Origin: a virus
Direction: 5' to 3' (one strand)
IMG/VR virus record: IMGVR_UViG_3300042991_001421
Coordinates: 1 to 21,599 of that record
Length of the DNA: 21,599 bases
The notes under the pieces are model-generated. The model did not search any database. It was not told the DNA's origin and saw only the letters and a list, made by a program, of their open reading frames with translations. A program made the translations under genes and the position numbers. Numbering within the stretch: position 1 is the first letter of the stretch; each line of letters begins with the position of its first letter. Of this stretch, positions 7,025 to 14,451 are shown piece by piece.

Positions 7025-9979
7025 CTAGCTCCCCTGGCTCACGAGCTGCGCCACGCCCGAGCGATTTTTCCGGATGATATTCAACACGATTTTTTCCCCT
7101 TCGGCGCCGTTCATGTGGTCCGAAATGATGCTCGGATCCCACACGTTGACCACGCGGACCTTGGCGCCCGGCGCCGCGCCGGGGCCCGCCAACCCGCCGT
7201 TCGCCCGGTTGCGCGCGTCCGACCGGGAGAGCACCTCCTCGCCCGTCTGGAGGATCGCGGGAACCTCGTCGCGCCCCAGCCCCAGCAAGGCCCCGGCGTG
7301 CAGGCGAGGGGCCCCGACGAAGGCCCAGGGGGAGACAGATTTTGTGGGCAGGCCACCGCCACCGATGACGCCCCCGCTGTGGACCAGCACCCCCGCCGCA
7401 GCCCCGCCCCCGCCGCCGCCCCCGCCGCCGAACATCCCCATGATCATATTCGTCATCTGCGCCGCCATCCACTGGGCGACAATCTTCCGAATCATGTCCA
7501 CGAACGCCGCCAGAAGGCCTTTCAAACCCATTTTCATGGGGTCGTAAAAGAAGGTCTCGAAGGCGCCCTGCATCCCCTGGGCCGCATCCTGTGCCGCTTT
7601 TGCGAGGTCTGGGAATTCTGCCTTCCACTGTTCCATTTCGACGTGCGTCCGGACTCTCTCGGCATCCACCCCCGAAATGAGGCCCTGCCGCTGGGCGTTC
7701 GAGAGATCCCGCAACTGGTCGCGGTACTGTTTCATTGGGTCGATGGCGTTCAGCCATCCCGCCACTTCGCCCTCCAGCGCCGTCCGCTGCTGGTTCGCAA
7801 GCTCGACGAGGTCCTTCTTGACCTGAATGAGCTGTTCGGAATGCTCCTTCTCTGCGAGCAGGGCATCGGCCTGCGCGATCTGCGCGGGGGTCACCCCATC
7901 CTGCATGGCGAACTTGTAGAGTTGGAGCTGGCGTTCGGTGTACCCTACCGTGAGCGCCTCTTCGCGAAGAGCCGCGATGGTCTTCTCGATCGCCGCCTGG
8001 TTTTCCATATTCTGGAGAGCGTCCGTGCGAGACTTCGCCAGAGCCTTTTCGGTATCCCCGGCGTGGCGGGCCGCAAGCTCATACTGCACGAGGGCGCCCT
8101 TGCCCAGGCCATAGGTGGCCACCTCTTTTTCGAGGCTGGCCAGAAGCGAGTCCACCGCCCTCTTGTCTTGCTCGGCCTGCTTGGATGCCTCCGCCGAGGC
8201 CTCCTTGGACGCCTTCTTTGCCGCGGCGGCCGCAAGGTAGGCGCGAGCCTCGGCAATTTGCTGGGGCGTGGCTTGCTTCGAATGAAGGAGGGCGATCACC
8301 TCGGCGGCGTTCGTCTCGTCGATCGCCTCGGCCTTTTTCTTCAGCGCCGCCACGAGTTCGTTCACCGCCTCCGCGTTCGCCTTGTCCGCGGGCGAGGTGC
8401 CCGGTTTGGATCCAACGGTGACGCCGCCAAGAAGCGGGGATGGCGCCGCGCCTAACGTGGGTGTCTTCGCGCCCCTCATCCACGTGTCAATGAGTTTTTT
8501 TGATTCGGTGTTCCCTTCGGCAAAATCTTCCAATATTTTTCCTGCCCAAACGGCGCCAGCCTCCTCAAGCCCATCGGTCGCTTTGGTCAGGCTATCCGCC
8601 GCACCTCGGAGGCTGGCGGCGGCGCCGTAGCTCATGACGCCCGTCGCCTCGCCAGCCGCCGCAATGCCCCGCATGATGAGAGCCAGTGGATCGTTGACGA
8701 AACGCACTAATTCAACCCCAATGCCCACCACAACCGCGCCGATTAGGCGAAACCCATCGTGGAGACCTGCGACTAAGAGGGATGCGGCACGCAGGACTAG
8801 AATGACCGAATCGAGCAACGGCCGGATCGTGCCAGCTTCAGCATTGGTCTGGACGATAAGGGCCAGTAGCGTACCGGTCTCCCGGACGAGGTCCGCAGCC
8901 GACCGAGCTGCGAGTGCAATCTGATCTTTGTTTTCCTCCATCCATGCGGCCACTTTCGCCGCGCCGTCCACCGCCGCACGGATCCCGTCCGCCAAAAGGC
9001 CCCCGGCGACGGTCGCAGCATCCCTCAGTGCCGTACCGATCCCCTGGAACTCCTTCGCCACCTCCCCGCCCTTGAACACCTCGCCGAAGGCGTCGAGGAG
9101 CGCCTTTTTCACTTGGTCGAAAAGGGGTTTGGTGATATCCCCCGCCTGCATCGAGAGGGCGTCCCTCATGTTGCTCGTGAGCCCCGCCCAGGTCTGCGCC
9201 CCGCGGGCGCCGGCCACGTTGAAGGCGGCCAGGGCCTTGCTCAGGTTCTCGAAATACTTATCCGGGCCTTGGTCTTTCCACTCCTGGAGCTTCTCCGCCG
9301 TGAGGCCCAGGGTGTTGGCGACCCTCGTGGTCTGATTGATCGTCCCGTCGAAGATGCTGCGGATTTCCTGCCCGAGCTGCCGCTCATCGAGGAGTACCGG
9401 GTCGATGGCCCCCGCGGCTTGGGTGAGCGATACGGTGAGTTCCCGCACCTGATCCAAATTGAGGCCCGCGGCCAACCCCGGCCCCAGCCCGATCTGGAAG
9501 CCCTTCGCGAGCTGCTCGAAGGTCGCGATGGTTTCCAGATTCGCGATACGCAGCTTCTTCAGTTGCTCGTCGGCGATACCGGTCGCGGCGGTGAGGGCCT
9601 CCTGGCCCTCCAGCACGTTACCGCCGGAATCCCGAAGCTGGGCCTGCGCGGTGATGAGGCTCGCGATCCCCAGCCGGGAGGATTCCATCACCGAGTTGTA
9701 GCGGACACCCTCCGAGACGAGGGCCGAAACTCCGGAGGCCACGGCGGCAATGGCCTTGTAGGCCCCGATGGCAGCGAGGAAGGCTCCGAACTGTGTGGCG
9801 AGGCCGCGCAAGCTAGACGCCGTCGCGCCCAGGCCCCCGCGCATCTGGTCGGTGGGGTCGGGGATCTTCTTCCCCGCGGTACCGGCGAGGCCCTTGACCT
9901 CGCCCGCGAGGCGCTTGACCTCGTCAATACCCTGGACGAGGGCGCGGATTTTCAGCTTGAGGTCGAGGTTTCCCGCCAT
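7025..9979 (-). CDS. Tail tape measure protein
   Basis: This 984-residue protein sets tail length and lies inside the tube. It shows the usual features: great length, Ala/Leu/Lys/Gln-rich helical repeats, hydrophobic segments in the N-terminal half (about residues 65-90 and 320-420), and a coiled-coil-like stretch at about 540-760. The C-terminus is lambda H-like, with a run of nine glycines, GVLVHSGGVIGGGG, then a VPAILQTGEEVL motif. A short motif recurs 126 residues apart (ATPQQIAEARAYLA near 570, VTPAQIAQADALLA near 696). Using the rule of about 0.15 nm per residue, the tail would be near 150 nm. The ATG at 9979 is preceded by AAGGGTGG. The neighbours are the chaperone pair upstream and the tail-tip genes downstream, the standard order. 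Confidence 0.93.
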   Translation of the reverse strand: MAGNLDLKLKIRALVQGIDEVKRLAGEVKGLAGTAGKKIPDPTDQMRGGLGATASSLRGLATQFGAFLAAIGAYKAIAAVASGVSALVSEGVRYNSVMESSRLGIASLITAQAQLRDSGGNVLEGQEALTAATGIADEQLKKLRIANLETIATFEQLAKGFQIGLGPGLAAGLNLDQVRELTVSLTQAAGAIDPVLLDERQLGQEIRSIFDGTINQTTRVANTLGLTAEKLQEWKDQGPDKYFENLSKALAAFNVAGARGAQTWAGLTSNMRDALSMQAGDITKPLFDQVKKALLDAFGEVFKGGEVAKEFQGIGTALRDAATVAGGLLADGIRAAVDGAAKVAAWMEENKDQIALAARSAADLVRETGTLLALIVQTNAEAGTIRPLLDSVILVLRAASLLVAGLHDGFRLIGAVVVGIGVELVRFVNDPLALIMRGIAAAGEATGVMSYGAAASLRGAADSLTKATDGLEEAGAVWAGKILEDFAEGNTESKKLIDTWMRGAKTPTLGAAPSPLLGGVTVGSKPGTSPADKANAEAVNELVAALKKKAEAIDETNAAEVIALLHSKQATPQQIAEARAYLAAAAAKKASKEASAEASKQAEQDKRAVDSLLASLEKEVATYGLGKGALVQYELAARHAGDTEKALAKSRTDALQNMENQAAIEKTIAALREEALTVGYTERQLQLYKFAMQDGVTPAQIAQADALLAEKEHSEQLIQVKKDLVELANQQRTALEGEVAGWLNAIDPMKQYRDQLRDLSNAQRQGLISGVDAERVRTHVEMEQWKAEFPDLAKAAQDAAQGMQGAFETFFYDPMKMGLKGLLAAFVDMIRKIVAQWMAAQMTNMIMGMFGGGGGGGGGAAAGVLVHSGGVIGGGGLPTKSVSPWAFVGAPRLHAGALLGLGRDEVPAILQTGEEVLSRSDARNRANGGLAGPGAAPGAKVRVVNVWDPSIISDHMNGAEGEKIVLNIIRKNRSGVAQLVSQGS

Positions 9980-9994
9980 CGTCCACCCTTCGCG

Positions 9995-10024
9995 CCGGGG
10001 CCTGCCCCGGACACCGATCCGGGG
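9995..10024. repeat. Overlapping hairpins just upstream of the tape-measure start
   Basis: CCGGGGC at 9995-10001 pairs with GCCCCGG at 10004-10010, and CCCCGGA at 10005-10011 pairs with TCCGGGG at 10018-10024. The two stems share bases 10005-10010 and so exclude each other. The element lies between the frameshifted chaperone stop (10034) and the tape-measure ATG (9979). There is no T tract, so it does not look like a terminator. It resembles REP-type palindromes, but could also affect translation of the tape measure. Confidence 0.6.
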
Positions 10025-10033
10025 TCAGAGATC

Positions 10034-10659
10034 CTACTCTTTTCCGACCCGGATCTTCTTCGCGGCCTGCCGGTACCCGTCGGCCGCTTTTTGCCGGCCC
10101 TTCCCGTCGCTCCAAAGCGAGCCGCCGGCCAGGATGCGGTCGGCGGCCTCATCGAGTTTCCGCGCCTGCGCCGCCCGGTGGAATAGGTTCACCTGGGCGA
10201 GGGTGTAGCCTCCGATGTCGGTGAACCGGTGGCCTGCGGCGAGGAGGCCTGAAACGATCTCCAGGAGTGGAGGACTTTCACCGCCGTTGCGAACACCGGC
10301 GCGAGAAATGCCGGGCTGCACAGCTCCTCGAAAAAATCGTGGTTCACCTCGAGCGCCGCCCGCGTGAGGCGCAGGCCGTCCCCCGCGGGGAGGGCCGACA
10401 CCCACCCCGAGGGCCGGTCGCAGATGAGGCCCAGGAGGGCCGCCGCGCCGTTGCCCGCTGCGGCCAGCACCCTGGGAAGGTCCATCTCCGCCGCGTCTTC
10501 CGGCTTGACCTTCGCCTCCGCAAAGCACTGCCAGAGGATCCCCGAGGCCGCGGGGATCTCCGCCATGGTCAGCACCCGCACGGTCACCTCTTCGCCCCCG
10601 GCCCGCACGGTCACGGGCTGGGGGAAGAGGACGTTCAGGTCGTCGCGTTCGTCGGTCAT
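10034..10659 (-). CDS. Tail assembly chaperone GT fusion made by -1 frameshift
   Basis: After the G frame, a second protein-like stretch is open in the -1 frame: it reads PPLLEIVSGLLAAGHRF, continues through GGYTLAQVNLF, and ends at TAG 10034-10036. It has no good start of its own. Its position just before the tape measure matches the T part of lambda-type G/GT chaperones, which are joined to G by -1 slippage at low frequency. Arithmetic on the two frames confirms that a -1 shift links them. The product would be about 209 residues if slippage happens at the heptamer at 10330-10336. The T part would bind the tape measure and recruit the tube subunit. The slip site itself is inferred. Confidence 0.7.
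10189..10659 (-). CDS. Tail assembly chaperone G (unshifted product)
   Basis: This 156-residue protein begins MTDERDDLNVLFPQPVTV. I chose the ATG at 10659 over an upstream one at 10701 because a strong AGGAGG lies 5 bases before it (10665-10670). It is located between the tube gene and the tape measure and is of the usual size for a siphovirus tail chaperone, which coats the tape measure until the tube is built. The C-terminus becomes low-complexity (SFQASSPQATGSPTSEATP) where the -1 frame becomes protein-like, as expected for overlapping G/T coding. The product is acidic and has no enzymatic motif. Confidence 0.75.
   Translation of the reverse strand: MTDERDDLNVLFPQPVTVRAGGEEVTVRVLTMAEIPAASGILWQCFAEAKVKPEDAAEMDLPRVLAAAGNGAAALLGLICDRPSGWVSALPAGDGLRLTRAALEVNHDFFEELCSPAFLAPVFATAVKVLHSWRSFQASSPQATGSPTSEATPSPR
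10330..10336 (-). promoter_or_regulatory. Candidate -1 slippery heptamer TTTTTTC
   Basis: Read on the minus strand in the G frame, the codons GAT TTT TTC give a perfect X_XXY_YYZ heptamer (T_TTT_TTC). Slipping back one base enters the frame that ends at 10034. The distance from the end of G (about 47 codons) is larger than usual, and an imperfect alternative, GGTGAAAG at 10275-10282, lies closer to where the second frame begins to look protein-like. Confidence 0.5.
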
Positions 10660-10670
10660 CCTCTCCTCCT
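10660..10670 (-). promoter_or_regulatory. Strong ribosome-binding site that fixes the start of chaperone G
   Basis: AGGAGGAGAGG directly precedes the ATG at 10659, with the AGGAGG core 5 bases away. It favours this start over the in-frame one at 10701. The rest of 10671-10740, between the tube stop and this site, shows no gene. Confidence 0.8.
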
Positions 10671-10740
10671 GGGGTGACCCGGGCGGGGTCAGGCCCAGCA
10701 TGGCCTTCCGGCCCTGCTGAGAACTGCCCCCAACCTCAAC

Positions 10741-11493
10741 TTACAGCTTGGTGTAGCGCCCGAACTGGCCGAGGGTCGCGTCCACCGCCTTGGTGCTGTC
10801 CGCCAGCGCCATGCCCTTGAGGACCATGCTGGAGAGGTCCTCGCTGATGGTGTCGAAGCTCTCGGCCGGATCGTACTGCCAGCGCCAGAACTCCACCAGG
10901 ACTTTGTTGGAATCGTCCGCCAGGTTGATCCCCTCGATGCGCAAAAACTTCTCGGCGGCCGGCGCGTTGAACATGGCCACATCGGTCCGCGCCGCGTACG
11001 TATAGGCGGCCTTGAAGGGCTGAGTGAGCGCCCCGAGGTTGAGGATCGTGTAGCTGCCGTGGTCGAGGTTCGCCGAATAGTTGGTCCCCAGCACCAGCGT
11101 CGCGGGCGAGCCGGCCGAGTCCGTGATGACCAGGGAGCTGACGGAGGGGTGCGCCAGCCGGACGATGTCCCCCACCACGAGGCCCGTGGGGGCGGTCTCC
11201 GCGGATACCGTACTGCCCGTGACGGCCACCGAGGTCCCGTAGAGGCCGAGGGCGACGTTGTCGGCCACGAACTCCTCCATGGTGATGTCTGCGGAGCAGG
11301 CCTTCCCGATGTTGATCCTCAGGTCCGTCTGTCGCTGTCCGGAGTAGGACTCCTTGTGCTCCAGGTTTTCCGATTTGATCCCCACCGCGCATTTCGGGCT
11401 GTTCCCGATCCAGCGGAACGCCTCGGGCTCCCCCAGCGCATCGCGGTCGGCGAGTAAAATCTTGCCTTGGAGGAGGAGATAGTTGCTGCCCAT
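10741..11493 (-). CDS. Major tail tube protein
   Basis: This 250-residue protein forms the stacked rings of the tail tube. It opens MGSNYLLLQGKILLADRD and contains KFLRIEGINLADDSNKVLVE and FWRWQYDPAESFD, features I associate with tube proteins of Mu-like siphoviruses. The segment ITDSAGSPATLVLGTNY in the middle may be a small inserted domain. The ATG at 11493 has AAGGAG 8 bases upstream. It lies between the gp37-like joining protein and the chaperone pair, exactly where a tube gene is expected. There is no sheath gene next to it, which supports a non-contractile tail. Confidence 0.85.
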   Translation of the reverse strand: MGSNYLLLQGKILLADRDALGEPEAFRWIGNSPKCAVGIKSENLEHKESYSGQRQTDLRINIGKACSADITMEEFVADNVALGLYGTSVAVTGSTVSAETAPTGLVVGDIVRLAHPSVSSLVITDSAGSPATLVLGTNYSANLDHGSYTILNLGALTQPFKAAYTYAARTDVAMFNAPAAEKFLRIEGINLADDSNKVLVEFWRWQYDPAESFDTISEDLSSMVLKGMALADSTKAVDATLGQFGRYTKL

Positions 11494-11530
11494 GGTCAGG
11501 TCTCCTTATCGGCCGGTTTCGGCCCTTTCG

Positions 11531-12019
11531 TCAGATCGGTTGAAGAGCCGTTTCGGCTTCCCACATCGTGGCAAAATACGCGAAACCTTCCCGGTACAGG
11601 CTCGCGACCCCCGGCGTGACTCTCCGCAGGGGCTTCCATGTCCGTTTGGTATCGGTGGACACCGGTGTCCACCCCGCGAGCGCGACGTGCGCCATCGTGA
11701 GCAGCGGCCCCGCCTCGGTCCGGGCAGCCTGCCCCGTAATCTGGTTGGAGACGTTGCGTACCGCGACCAGCACCAACCACCGCTGGATGACCTTATACAC
11801 GGCCCGGCTGGATACCTGGCTGCCGTCTCCCTGCGGAAAAAGGTCCCCCCAAAACAAGACGTGGAAAGCAGGCGCAGGCTGCGCTTTCTCCAGGATGCCG
11901 TCCAGGTCCGCCGCGGAGAGGTAGAAGATGGGCGGATGGTTGTGCCCGGTCTCCTCCAGCCTCGCCAGGATCAGCCCTTCCAGTTCCAGATAGTTCCACC
12001 GGTCCAGCACGCCACCCAT
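11531..12019 (-). CDS. Mu gp37-like head-tail joining / tail terminator protein
   Basis: This 162-residue protein follows the gp36-like gene with a one-base overlap (TGATG), as Mu gp37 follows gp36. The N-terminus (YLELEGLILARLEETG) is typical of small tail-completion proteins, and the C-terminal half has beta-type segments (RWLVLVAVRNVSNQITG, then REGFAYFATMWEAETA). It probably caps the tail tube and joins it to the head. The sequence itself carries no diagnostic motif, so the assignment is based mainly on position, size and the pairing with DUF1320. Confidence 0.7.
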   Translation of the reverse strand: MGGVLDRWNYLELEGLILARLEETGHNHPPIFYLSAADLDGILEKAQPAPAFHVLFWGDLFPQGDGSQVSSRAVYKVIQRWLVLVAVRNVSNQITGQAARTEAGPLLTMAHVALAGWTPVSTDTKRTWKPLRRVTPGVASLYREGFAYFATMWEAETALQPI

Positions 12020-12429
12020 CAGAAGCCCTCCAGGGTGGTTTTCGTAAAGATGCGGTCCTGATCGTCAAAGTCAGGTGTGTCGTGGGACACCGGCGCCGGG
12101 GTGACGGGCAGCGCGATGAGGCCCTTGGCGACGTTCTCCAGCCACCGGATGGCCATCTTGTAGCGCTCGATGACCACATCCGGCGGGGCGTCCTTGTAGA
12201 GCCGGTACCGCGCGATGTCCGCGCATTTGGGCACGAGCGCTGCGGGAATCATTTCGAGGGGCACGGTGTACCGGGCCGCCAGGTAGGAATCGATCTCCTC
12301 GGTCGCGGAATCGAGCGCCTGTTTCAACACCTCGGCATCAATCGCGCTGGCGCTGATGCGGTCCGTGAGTTGCGCCAGCTCCAACTCCCCGAACTCGTCC
12401 ACCATGTCGGCCTGGGTCGCGTACGCCAC
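12019..12429 (-). CDS. DUF1320 (Mu gp36-like) head-tail connector protein
   Basis: This 136-residue protein begins MAYATQADMVDEFGELELAQ and has a long helix followed by EEIDSYLAARYTVPLEMIPA, the signature of the DUF1320 family (Mu gp36), which also resembles the HK97 gp6-type adaptors that sit under the portal. The start is GTG at 12429, with AAAGG about 7 bases upstream. It lies right after the capsid gene and overlaps the gp37-like gene by one base. Its role would be to connect the portal ring to the tail. Confidence 0.88.
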   Translation of the reverse strand: MAYATQADMVDEFGELELAQLTDRISASAIDAEVLKQALDSATEEIDSYLAARYTVPLEMIPAALVPKCADIARYRLYKDAPPDVVIERYKMAIRWLENVAKGLIALPVTPAPVSHDTPDFDDQDRIFTKTTLEGF

Positions 12430-12462
12430 GGGAAGCCTTTCCTACGTCGGGCAGGGTGGGGC

Positions 12463-12493
12463 GGGGCTGCGGGTTGCCCAATCCCGCAGCCCC
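12463..12493. repeat. Perfect 11-bp hairpin downstream of the capsid gene
   Basis: GGGGCTGCGGG at 12463-12473 is the exact complement of CCCGCAGCCCC at 12483-12493, with a 9-base loop. It lies between the capsid stop (12529) and the start of the DUF1320 gene. On the minus strand no T tract follows, so a simple intrinsic terminator is unlikely. A role in protecting the 3' end of capsid mRNA, or partial termination that lowers expression of the following genes, is possible. Confidence 0.7.
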
Positions 12494-12528
12494 TTGATGG
12501 GGGCCTGAGGCGGCCCAAGCGGTATTTC

Positions 12529-13455
12529 TTACGCCGCGGCGTCCTGGATGAAGTAGCCCAGGTCGTTGGCCATCTGGATTTCTTTGACCGACTCGCCGAC
12601 GCGCACGATCTGCCCGCCGCGCAGTCCCACATTTTTGTCCTCCCAGTTCCCGGCGAGGCGCGTGCCGAACTGGGCCGTGAGGAACATGGTGAGGCCGCGT
12701 TGGGTGTTGGCGAGCTTGTTCCGGTAAATCAGGGCCGCGTGCTTCCCCCACACCCGGGCGAGGGTCGCCGTCTGGCCCTTCTTGGCGGTGTTGAGCCACG
12801 CCTCGCCCACGAGGATATCCTCCAGCTCGAACAGCTCGGCGATGGCCTTGCGCCGGGCGATGCCCGAGTCCGCCCCGGACGTGGAGCACGCCTCCACGAT
12901 CTTGGGGTTCTTGGCCAGCGCCGAGTAGGCCAGCCGCCCGATGACCATCACGTTGGGGCGCATCACGGGCACGTCGAGGCCCGCGCCGATGTCCCCGATG
13001 GGATCGCTCGTGGCGTCGCTCCACTGGTCGGCGCCGGCGAGCTGGACCTTGAACCCGGAGGCGTAGTTGGCGGCGGCGAAGATCTGGTCGGAGAGCCGGA
13101 CCTCGCGGTCCAGCGCCACCAGGTCCGTCAGCATCTCCGTGGCGTGGCCCAGGGGGTTGTAGTTGGGGGGGGCGTTGAGGATGTCCTCCTGGGGCACACC
13201 GTCTTCGAGGCCGTTGTCCTCGCACGACCCCGCGGTCTCGGCGGCGGAGAAGTCCACCCGGTTGGGCTGGCCCTTGCGCCCGACGTGCGTGTCGGGGATG
13301 GTGAACGCCTGCCCCTTGGGGAAGGAGTAGTACTTGAACTGCATGGAGCCCACGGGGACGCGGGGGCTCACGTCGTCCCCGATGAGCTTTGCGTTCCGGT
13401 AGGCCAGCGTGATGGCCATCAGTTCCGGGTTGGTGGGGAAGGGCTGGGTCGCCAT
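12529..13455 (-). CDS. Major capsid protein
   Basis: This 308-residue protein is the main shell subunit. It begins MATQPFPTNPELMAITLAYR and contains VSPRVPVGSMQFKYYSFPKG and LTDLVALDREVRLSDQIFAA, which resemble the phage capsid family found in B3/D3112-like and related phages and not Mu gpT itself. A HK97-type fold is expected but cannot be shown from the sequence. The ATG at 13455 has AAAGGAG just upstream. It follows the protease/scaffold and decoration genes and precedes the head-tail joining genes, the standard order. An 11-bp hairpin follows the gene. Confidence 0.87.
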   Translation of the reverse strand: MATQPFPTNPELMAITLAYRNAKLIGDDVSPRVPVGSMQFKYYSFPKGQAFTIPDTHVGRKGQPNRVDFSAAETAGSCEDNGLEDGVPQEDILNAPPNYNPLGHATEMLTDLVALDREVRLSDQIFAAANYASGFKVQLAGADQWSDATSDPIGDIGAGLDVPVMRPNVMVIGRLAYSALAKNPKIVEACSTSGADSGIARRKAIAELFELEDILVGEAWLNTAKKGQTATLARVWGKHAALIYRNKLANTQRGLTMFLTAQFGTRLAGNWEDKNVGLRGGQIVRVGESVKEIQMANDLGYFIQDAAA

Positions 13456-13505
13456 GGGTCTCCTTTCGGCGCGCTAGGCGCGGGGGTTTTCAGAAACGTA
13501 CGAAT

Positions 13506-13571
13506 GGGGTCAGGTCTTGCGTTGGCACGTGGCGCGCCTGGGAGGATGGCGCCAATGCAAGACCTGACCCC
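13506..13571. repeat. REP-like inverted repeat before the capsid gene
   Basis: GGGGTCAGGTCTTGCGTTGGC (13506-13526) matches the reverse complement of 13551-13571 at 20 of 21 bases, with a 24-base spacer. The CAGGTCTTGC/GCAAGACCTG type of palindrome is a dispersed repeat in many bacterial chromosomes, often linked to REP-associated (IS200-like) transposases; that link is recalled knowledge, not shown here. It fills most of the gap between the decoration gene (stop at 13582) and the capsid gene (start at 13455). Confidence 0.85.
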
Positions 13572-13581
13572 GCTCCATTTT

Positions 13582-14358
13582 TTACAGCACCGTATCGATG
13601 ATCTTGTAGCTGATCCGGCACTTCAGCGGGCTGTCGCCGGTGATGATTTCCGCCGTGAGGAGGCCCAGCACCAGCGCCGCGTTGGCCGCGGGGACGAACC
13701 CGCCCGAGGCCGCCAGCGGGTTGGCGTAGCGCACCTGGTCGGCGGTCTGGTCGAGGAACCCCGTGGTCTCCACCACCGCGCACTGGACCCCGCTGAGGTT
13801 CGTGTAGCACAGCGCCAGGTCCTCGCCCGCGGCGATGCCGGCGTAGGCGGCGGAGTTGTAATCGAGCATGAGGGTGAGGCCTGTGGGGATGAGGGCCTTA
13901 TTCGCCCCCGGGGCCGCCACGAGCTGCTTGGGGGTGGCGTTAAGGGCGAGCAGCTCCGCCGTGGAGATGGTCACGTCCACGGTGTACTCCTGGTCGTTGT
14001 CGATGGCGCCCGCGACGGCGAGCAACACCGACCCGATGTCCCCCGAGACGCCGGAGACCATGGCGATGCCGATGACGCGGTTGCCCGCGCTGGCGGCCAC
14101 GGCCTTGCCGTCGGCGTCGGCGGTGAGGCGCGCACCCCGGGTGACGACGCCGCCGTACTCCACCTCGGCCACGCCCGAGAGGATCACGTCGCAGCGCTCC
14201 GTGATGAGGGCCGCGATCTCGGTGGTGACGCCGAGGAGGGATTCGGTTGCCGCGGTGGCCTGGAGGACCGTGGTGTCCCCCGACCCGAATTTGACGATCC
14301 GGTTCGCCCCGATGGCGCCCCCGGCAACAAAATTGTGGGTCACTCCCGGATGGTTCAT
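13582..14358 (-). CDS. Head decoration protein, DUF2190-like N-terminus with extra C-terminal domain
   Basis: This 258-residue protein lies just upstream of the capsid gene. Residues about 5-115 are Gly/Val-rich with the short-strand pattern of DUF2190 capsid-cement proteins (NFVAGGAIGANRIVKFG, and a GNRVIGIAM segment). Residues about 120-258 form a second domain beginning YTVDVTISTAELLALNATPK that resembles separate small structural proteins of other phages. It thus looks like a fusion of a cement protein and a second beta-rich head protein. The ATG at 14358 follows an AGGAGA. It would stabilise the capsid surface. An older automatic label for DUF2190 proteins, 'RecA-like recombinase', is not supported. 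Confidence 0.7.
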   Translation of the reverse strand: MNHPGVTHNFVAGGAIGANRIVKFGSGDTTVLQATAATESLLGVTTEIAALITERCDVILSGVAEVEYGGVVTRGARLTADADGKAVAASAGNRVIGIAMVSGVSGDIGSVLLAVAGAIDNDQEYTVDVTISTAELLALNATPKQLVAAPGANKALIPTGLTLMLDYNSAAYAGIAAGEDLALCYTNLSGVQCAVVETTGFLDQTADQVRYANPLAASGGFVPAANAALVLGLLTAEIITGDSPLKCRISYKIIDTVL

Positions 14359-14385
14359 GTCCGTCTCCTGTCCAAGTGAGGTCCT

Positions 14386-14441
14386 GTAGGAGCGCCGCCC
14401 TCGGCGCGATAAGGGGATTCGCGGCGGGGCGCCGCTCCTAC
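14386..14441. repeat. GTAGGAGCG-type palindrome between scaffold and decoration genes
   Basis: GTAGGAGCGCCGCCC at 14386-14400 and a matching reverse-complement arm ending GCCGCTCCTAC at 14441 form an imperfect hairpin of about 56 bases. Palindromes with GTAGGAGCG ends are dispersed repeats in several GC-rich bacterial genomes. It lies between the protease/scaffold stop (14452) and the ribosome-binding site of the decoration gene. Confidence 0.8.
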
Positions 14442-14451
14442 CCCGGGATGG

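Noticed and set aside
6572-8455. Long open frame on the plus strand (627 codons)
   Set aside because: It is antisense to the tape measure and first distal tail gene; composition is Arg/His/Leu-rich without family character.
284-9979. Gene transfer agent
   Set aside because: The hub protein has relatives in gene transfer agents, but the Mu-type head genes, the terminase type and the probable transposon end point to a transposable phage.
9995-10024. Rho-independent terminator before the tape measure
   Set aside because: The stems are strong, but no T tract follows on the transcribed strand and termination here would cut off all tail genes.
10741-12019. Contractile tail (Mu sheath) genes
   Set aside because: No sheath-like protein is found between the joining proteins and the chaperones; the tube protein is followed directly by chaperones and tape measure, as in non-contractile tails.
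12082-14379. Long open frame on the plus strand (765 codons)
   Set aside because: It lies opposite the DUF1320, capsid and decoration genes, and its product is a His/Arg/Gly/Val-rich string with no recognisable domain. It is a by-product of GC-rich codon use.
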